Below, in pieces: positions 5,207-8,415 of a DNA stretch of 8,415 nucleotides; the stretch's first letter is position 1, and every line of letters begins with the position of its first letter. Position numbers and translations under genes: made by a program. Below the pieces are notes generated by a model. The model was not told where the DNA came from. It searched no databases and saw only the letters and a list, made by a program, of their open reading frames with translations. Origin of the DNA: Chloroflexota bacterium (GTDB lineage Bacteria > Chloroflexota > Dehalococcoidia > SZUA-161); contig VGNW01000089.1 of the NCBI GenBank assembly GCA_016865955.1, forward strand, positions 1-8,415. The letters are read 5' to 3'.

Positions 5207-6784
5207 GTGAAAAAAGAGAGGGTCTGTTTATTCGGCGCTTCGGGCACGATGGGCTACGAGGCTTTTAAAGAGCTGTGGGGCAAGAGGAAAAGATACGATA
5301 TCGTCGTGCTGCTGCGCCCTTCCGAGAAGAATAAAAACCTCATCAGAAAGTATGAGGAGGAAGCCGGAATCAAACCGATTCCGGGAAAGGGAGTGACGGA
5401 AGGCGGTGGATTCAAGATAGTCTGGGGGGATGCATCGAACTACGCAGATGTGGCGGAGGCGGTCAAAGGGGTTGACTGGGTGCTCGATGCCATGGCTTTC
5501 ATCTCGCCTCAGGCAGATTACTATCCCGAGCAGGCACGGGCATGCAATACCGAAGGCATATGCAACATCGTCAGGGCAATCGAGGCGCAGCCTAACGGGG
5601 CGGAGCATATCAGGCTGGTCTATACGGGGACAGTGGCGGAGACGGGAGACCGCCTTCAGAGCATTCACTGGGGCAGGACAGGAGACCCGCTCAAGCCCTC
5701 CATCTTCGATTTCTATGCCGTAACCAAGATCGCCGGAGAGAGGGCGGTTCTGGATTCCAACATTAAACACTGGGCATCTCTGCGCATGACTTACATAGCG
5801 CCAATGACCTATGAGGAGTTTAACAGCCTGATGGATCCCATAATGTTCCATCAGCCCATCGATTCCTTCATGGAGAATATTACGGCAAGGGACGCCGGAT
5901 ACGGAATGGTACGCTCTCTGGATATACCAGATGATTCCGATTTCTGGCGCAAAGCGTACAATATGGGCGGCGGACCTAAGATGAGATGTGTCTGCTATGA
6001 CCTTATGAATAAGAGCTTCCAGATTAACGGGCTGTCAGGCATCGCAGCCTGCGCCGAGCGTAGATGGTTTGCTCTGAGAAACTTTCACATGCAGTACTAT
6101 GAAGACAGCCATATCCTCAATGATTATCTGCATTACTGGAGAGATTCGCTCGATGGCTACTGGAAAGATTTAGCTAAGACCATGCCGCCGGAGATGCAGC
6201 AGATGGCTGATGAATGCCGGAAGAACCCCGAGCTTCAGAAGCAGATGGAGCAAACCACGCGTGAGATTCTGAGAAACATGGCGGAAAATCACAGGAACGG
6301 TACAGCGTACTGGTACAAAAACAGATGCGATATGCGCATCACGGCTTTCTTCAAGAACTATGAGACCTACGAGTCGATTCCCGACTGGGGTGTCAACATG
6401 CCCCAGATGGACCCCGAGCCGGCATGGCACAGGCTCGACCACGGCTACGATGAATCGAAGCAGATGCTTGCTCTGGCAGACCTTAATGGTGCGGCGAAGT
6501 TCAGGGGCGGTGAGTGCCTTTCGAAGAGGTGGGGCGGCGATATGTATAGGACACTGAAATGGAAATGCGCTCGCGGGCATGTATTTACCGGGAAGCCGTA
6601 CACTATCCTCAAGGCGGGGCACTGGTGTCCCGATTGCGTGCCTCCTCCCTGGGACTATGACCGGGAGGCGAAAATAAACCCGTTCTTCGCCCAGGTGTGG
6701 TATCCCAATCACGACAGAGACGAGAACAACTTCTATCCTGCGGACTGCATACAGGATATCTCCTGCGCCGATAAGGATGCCTGA
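5207..6784 (+). CDS. SDR-family NAD(P)-dependent oxidoreductase/epimerase fused to a C-terminal zinc-finger-like domain
   Basis: The protein has 525 residues and starts at GTG (5207-5209), chosen because GAGGTGA lies about 5 bases upstream. Residues 1-300 are an extended SDR domain: GASGTMG with G10, G13 and G16, R37 after the second strand (NADP preference), GDASNYADV (74-82), YTGTVAETG (139-147) and Y170-x3-K174. Residues of about 300-440 are rich in charged and aromatic residues, look helical and match nothing I recognise. Residues 450-480 contain W452-K-C454-x3-H458 and, 15 residues on, W473-C474-x2-C477, the layout of a treble-clef zinc finger (WxCxxGHxF...GxWCPxC). No signal peptide or membrane segment is seen. 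Such fingers usually occur in nucleic-acid-linked or phage proteins, so the fusion to a metabolic SDR is unusual. SDR membership is firm, zinc binding is likely, and substrate and role are unknown. It is divergent from another SDR gene 246 bases away and ends 17 bases before the convergent glucan phosphorylase gene. Confidence 0.85.
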   Translation: MKKERVCLFGASGTMGYEAFKELWGKRKRYDIVVLLRPSEKNKNLIRKYEEEAGIKPIPGKGVTEGGGFKIVWGDASNYADVAEAVKGVDWVLDAMAFISPQADYYPEQARACNTEGICNIVRAIEAQPNGAEHIRLVYTGTVAETGDRLQSIHWGRTGDPLKPSIFDFYAVTKIAGERAVLDSNIKHWASLRMTYIAPMTYEEFNSLMDPIMFHQPIDSFMENITARDAGYGMVRSLDIPDDSDFWRKAYNMGGGPKMRCVCYDLMNKSFQINGLSGIAACAERRWFALRNFHMQYYEDSHILNDYLHYWRDSLDGYWKDLAKTMPPEMQQMADECRKNPELQKQMEQTTREILRNMAENHRNGTAYWYKNRCDMRITAFFKNYETYESIPDWGVNMPQMDPEPAWHRLDHGYDESKQMLALADLNGAAKFRGGECLSKRWGGDMYRTLKWKCARGHVFTGKPYTILKAGHWCPDCVPPPWDYDREAKINPFFAQVWYPNHDRDENNFYPADCIQDISCADKDA

Positions 6785-6801
6785 GACCGCTAAACCCAAT
6801 C

Positions 6802-8415
6802 CTAGCGCTTCGTAGGGGCTGTGGCGGGCAGGTAAATTCGCTCCGCGTATTCCTTGACCATGCGTCGGGCGCAGAATTGCGGCACGATGGAACGGATGGC
6901 TTCTTTGACTACACGCAGCCAGCCATGAGGCACACCATCGCGGTCTCGTTCATAGTATAGCGGTACGATTTGCTTCTCGATAAGCTGGTATATCGCCTCG
7001 GCATCGGTTTTGTCTTCGCTATCCATCCTGGCAGCCTCGGGGCCATCGCCGATTGCCCAGCCGTTGCTGCCGTTGTATCCTTCCTGCCACCAGCCATCGA
7101 GAATGCTGATGCTGGGTACCCCGTTTAACGCTGCCTTCATGCCACTGGTGCCGCATGCCTCATTCAAACGGCGCGGATTGTTCAGCCATAAATCAACCCC
7201 CTGCACCAGGTAACGGGCTGTGTGCATATCGTAATCCTCAACGAAGGCTATCCGACCCTGAAACTCGCGGTCTGCAGCTAAATTATACACACGCTGAAGC
7301 AGGCACTTGGACGGGTAGTCGGCGGGATGGGACTTGCCGGCGAACACTATTTGTACCGGCTGCCATGTGTTGTTGACAATCCTTTTCAGGCGTTCTATGT
7401 CCTGGAAGATGAGTGCAGGCCGTTTGTATTCAGCGAATCTGCGCACGAAGCCGATGGTCAGAACCCAGGGGTCGAGCAGAGCGCCCATCGCCAGGACTTG
7501 CTGCGGCGCTACTTCAACATTATCCCAGCGCCGCCTCGCTCTGTCCTGAATTGTGATCATGAGGTTACGCTTGGCGACCTGGCGGGCTGCCCAGAGCTCC
7601 TCATCGGGGATATCCGCCACCTGCTTCCAGAGCTTCCGGTCGTCGTGTCTATCCAGCCAGTCCTGCCCCAGATATTTTTCATACAGGTGCGCCATAGGCG
7701 GGGAAACCCAGGTCGGTATGTGGATGCCGTTAGTCACATGTGAAATCGGTACTTTGTCTTCTTCGACCCCCGGCCAGAGCGAATGCCATACTTTTCGGGC
7801 GACTGAGGCATGGAGCTTGCTGACAGCGTTGCACCGCCCTGCCAGTGTCAGCGCGAGCGCAGCCATGTTAAAAGCCTGACGGCAGATACCGTTGCGCTGC
7901 CCCATTCCTATGAATCTGTCTGCGTCTATCCCCAGCAATCCCCAGTATTTGCGAAAGCACTTCTCCACAAGCTGCACGGGGAAAACATCGTGTCCTGCCG
8001 GAACAGGCGTGTGTGTGGTGAAAACAGTTATCGCTCTTATTTTTTCCAGGGCTTCGTCAAAGCTTGTCCCTTTCTCCACCTCTTCTCGTATAAGCTCCAA
8101 AATCATAAAAGCGGTGTGGCCCTCGTTGGCGTGCCAGACAGCAGGATTGACGCCCAATGCTCTGAGGACACGCACGCCGCCGATACCCAGAACCATCTCC
8201 TGTTGAATACGCAGCTCTTTATCTGCTACATACAGTCGAGCCGATAGCTGGCGGTCATTGGGTGAGTTCTCTTCCACATTGGTATCCAGCAGGTATACAT
8301 TTACGCGGCCTGCCTGTACTTTCCAGGCTCCTACGAATAGCGATTTGTCGTCCATCTCAACCCTGGCTATCGCCCGGCTTCCCTGCGAGGAGATGACAGG
8401 GGCAATAGGCGCCTC
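6802..8415 (-). CDS. glgP: Alpha-glucan (glycogen/maltodextrin) phosphorylase, 5' end beyond the window
   Basis: This cytoplasmic PLP enzyme releases glucose-1-phosphate from alpha-1,4-glucans using phosphate. The frame is open to the right edge (20 codons before the first in-window ATG at 8353-8355), and alignment in memory places that ATG inside the protein, so 537 residues are visible and about 150-250, including the N-terminal DUF3417 region, are missing. Motifs in order: LLDTN with EN nearby, RIQQEMVLGIGGVR, WHANEGHTAF, TTHTPVPAGHDVF, ISHVTNGIHIPTW, FVRRFAEYKR, FAGKSHP, and the PLP site GTSGMKAALNG with its lysine codon at 7135-7137, then LDGWWQEGYNG. These are typical of the short bacterial/archaeal phosphorylase type rather than the muscle/E. 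coli type. The PLP loop reads NEACGTSGMK, where ASGTSGMK is usual, a mild change. The gene ends in TAG at 6802-6804, 17 bases from the convergent SDR-zinc finger gene, with no terminator hairpin between them. Confidence 0.95.
   Translation of the reverse strand, partial: EAPIAPVISSQGSRAIARVEMDDKSLFVGAWKVQAGRVNVYLLDTNVEENSPNDRQLSARLYVADKELRIQQEMVLGIGGVRVLRALGVNPAVWHANEGHTAFMILELIREEVEKGTSFDEALEKIRAITVFTTHTPVPAGHDVFPVQLVEKCFRKYWGLLGIDADRFIGMGQRNGICRQAFNMAALALTLAGRCNAVSKLHASVARKVWHSLWPGVEEDKVPISHVTNGIHIPTWVSPPMAHLYEKYLGQDWLDRHDDRKLWKQVADIPDEELWAARQVAKRNLMITIQDRARRRWDNVEVAPQQVLAMGALLDPWVLTIGFVRRFAEYKRPALIFQDIERLKRIVNNTWQPVQIVFAGKSHPADYPSKCLLQRVYNLAADREFQGRIAFVEDYDMHTARYLVQGVDLWLNNPRRLNEACGTSGMKAALNGVPSISILDGWWQEGYNGSNGWAIGDGPEAARMDSEDKTDAEAIYQLIEKQIVPLYYERDRDGVPHGWLRVVKEAIRSIVPQFCARRMVKEYAERIYLPATAPTKR

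Noticed and set aside
6785..6801. Terminator between the convergent SDR-zinc finger and phosphorylase genes
   Set aside because: The 17 bases hold no inverted repeat or T run.
8353..8355. ATG as the true start of the glucan phosphorylase gene
   Set aside because: The frame stays open to the window edge for 20 more codons, the following residues are internal to the family, and there is no good ribosome binding site; the gene is truncated by the window.
1..8415. CRISPR array, tRNA/rRNA genes, insertion sequences, prophage or defence genes
   Set aside because: No regularly spaced direct repeats, cloverleaf-like sequences, transposase motifs or defence-type domains were found on either strand; apart from the genes listed, the gaps are short.

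Overview
The window (8,415 bases) looks like a gene-dense piece of a chromosome from an anaerobic bacterium. The evidence is a 2-oxoacid:ferredoxin oxidoreductase subunit, a carbon monoxide dehydrogenase (CooS) family protein rich in Fe-S ligands, bacterial Shine-Dalgarno sites before nearly every gene, and plain metabolic and housekeeping content. The mix (CooS family, ferredoxin-linked oxidoreductase, unusual SDR proteins, glucan phosphorylase) would suit a sediment or subsurface anaerobe such as a Chloroflexota (Dehalococcoidia-like) or Firmicutes lineage. That placement is inference: the window has no rRNA or other marker gene. I see no tRNA, rRNA, CRISPR array, transposase or phage gene.

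Left part (1-1272, minus strand): a D-2-hydroxyacid dehydrogenase is followed 58 bases later by the first 73 codons of a pyruvate/2-oxoacid:ferredoxin oxidoreductase gamma subunit, which runs off the left edge. A good sigma70-like promoter lies just upstream of the dehydrogenase. Together they could turn a 2-hydroxyacid into a 2-oxoacid and then into an acyl-CoA with reduced ferredoxin. A 339-base divergent intergenic region follows.

Centre-left (1612-3513, plus strand): a single full-length cooS-like gene. This is the most interesting item. It keeps the CODH fold and most cluster ligands, but the cysteine corresponding to Cys295 of Carboxydothermus CODH-II is a glutamate (E299). The catalytic lysine sits in an E-x-K motif (E560/K562). 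The resulting His-Glu-4Cys-Glu-Lys set is that of the hybrid cluster protein, not of the Ni-Fe C-cluster. The protein is therefore probably not a CO dehydrogenase but a hybrid-cluster enzyme on a CODH scaffold, as described for CooS-V of Carboxydothermus. Its D-cluster motif is also altered. No cooC or cooF maturation or partner gene is visible beside it.

Centre (3514-4960): a perfect 28-base palindrome separates cooS from two convergent minus-strand genes. These are an extended SDR (NAD(P)-dependent epimerase/3-beta-HSD-like) and, 29 bases downstream, a small multidrug resistance (SMR) transporter, probably co-transcribed.

Right part (5207-8415): a 525-residue plus-strand protein joins an SDR domain to a long helical region and a C-terminal treble-clef-like zinc finger. 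It faces, only 17 bases away, the 3' end of an alpha-glucan phosphorylase gene (minus strand) whose 5' end lies beyond the right edge.
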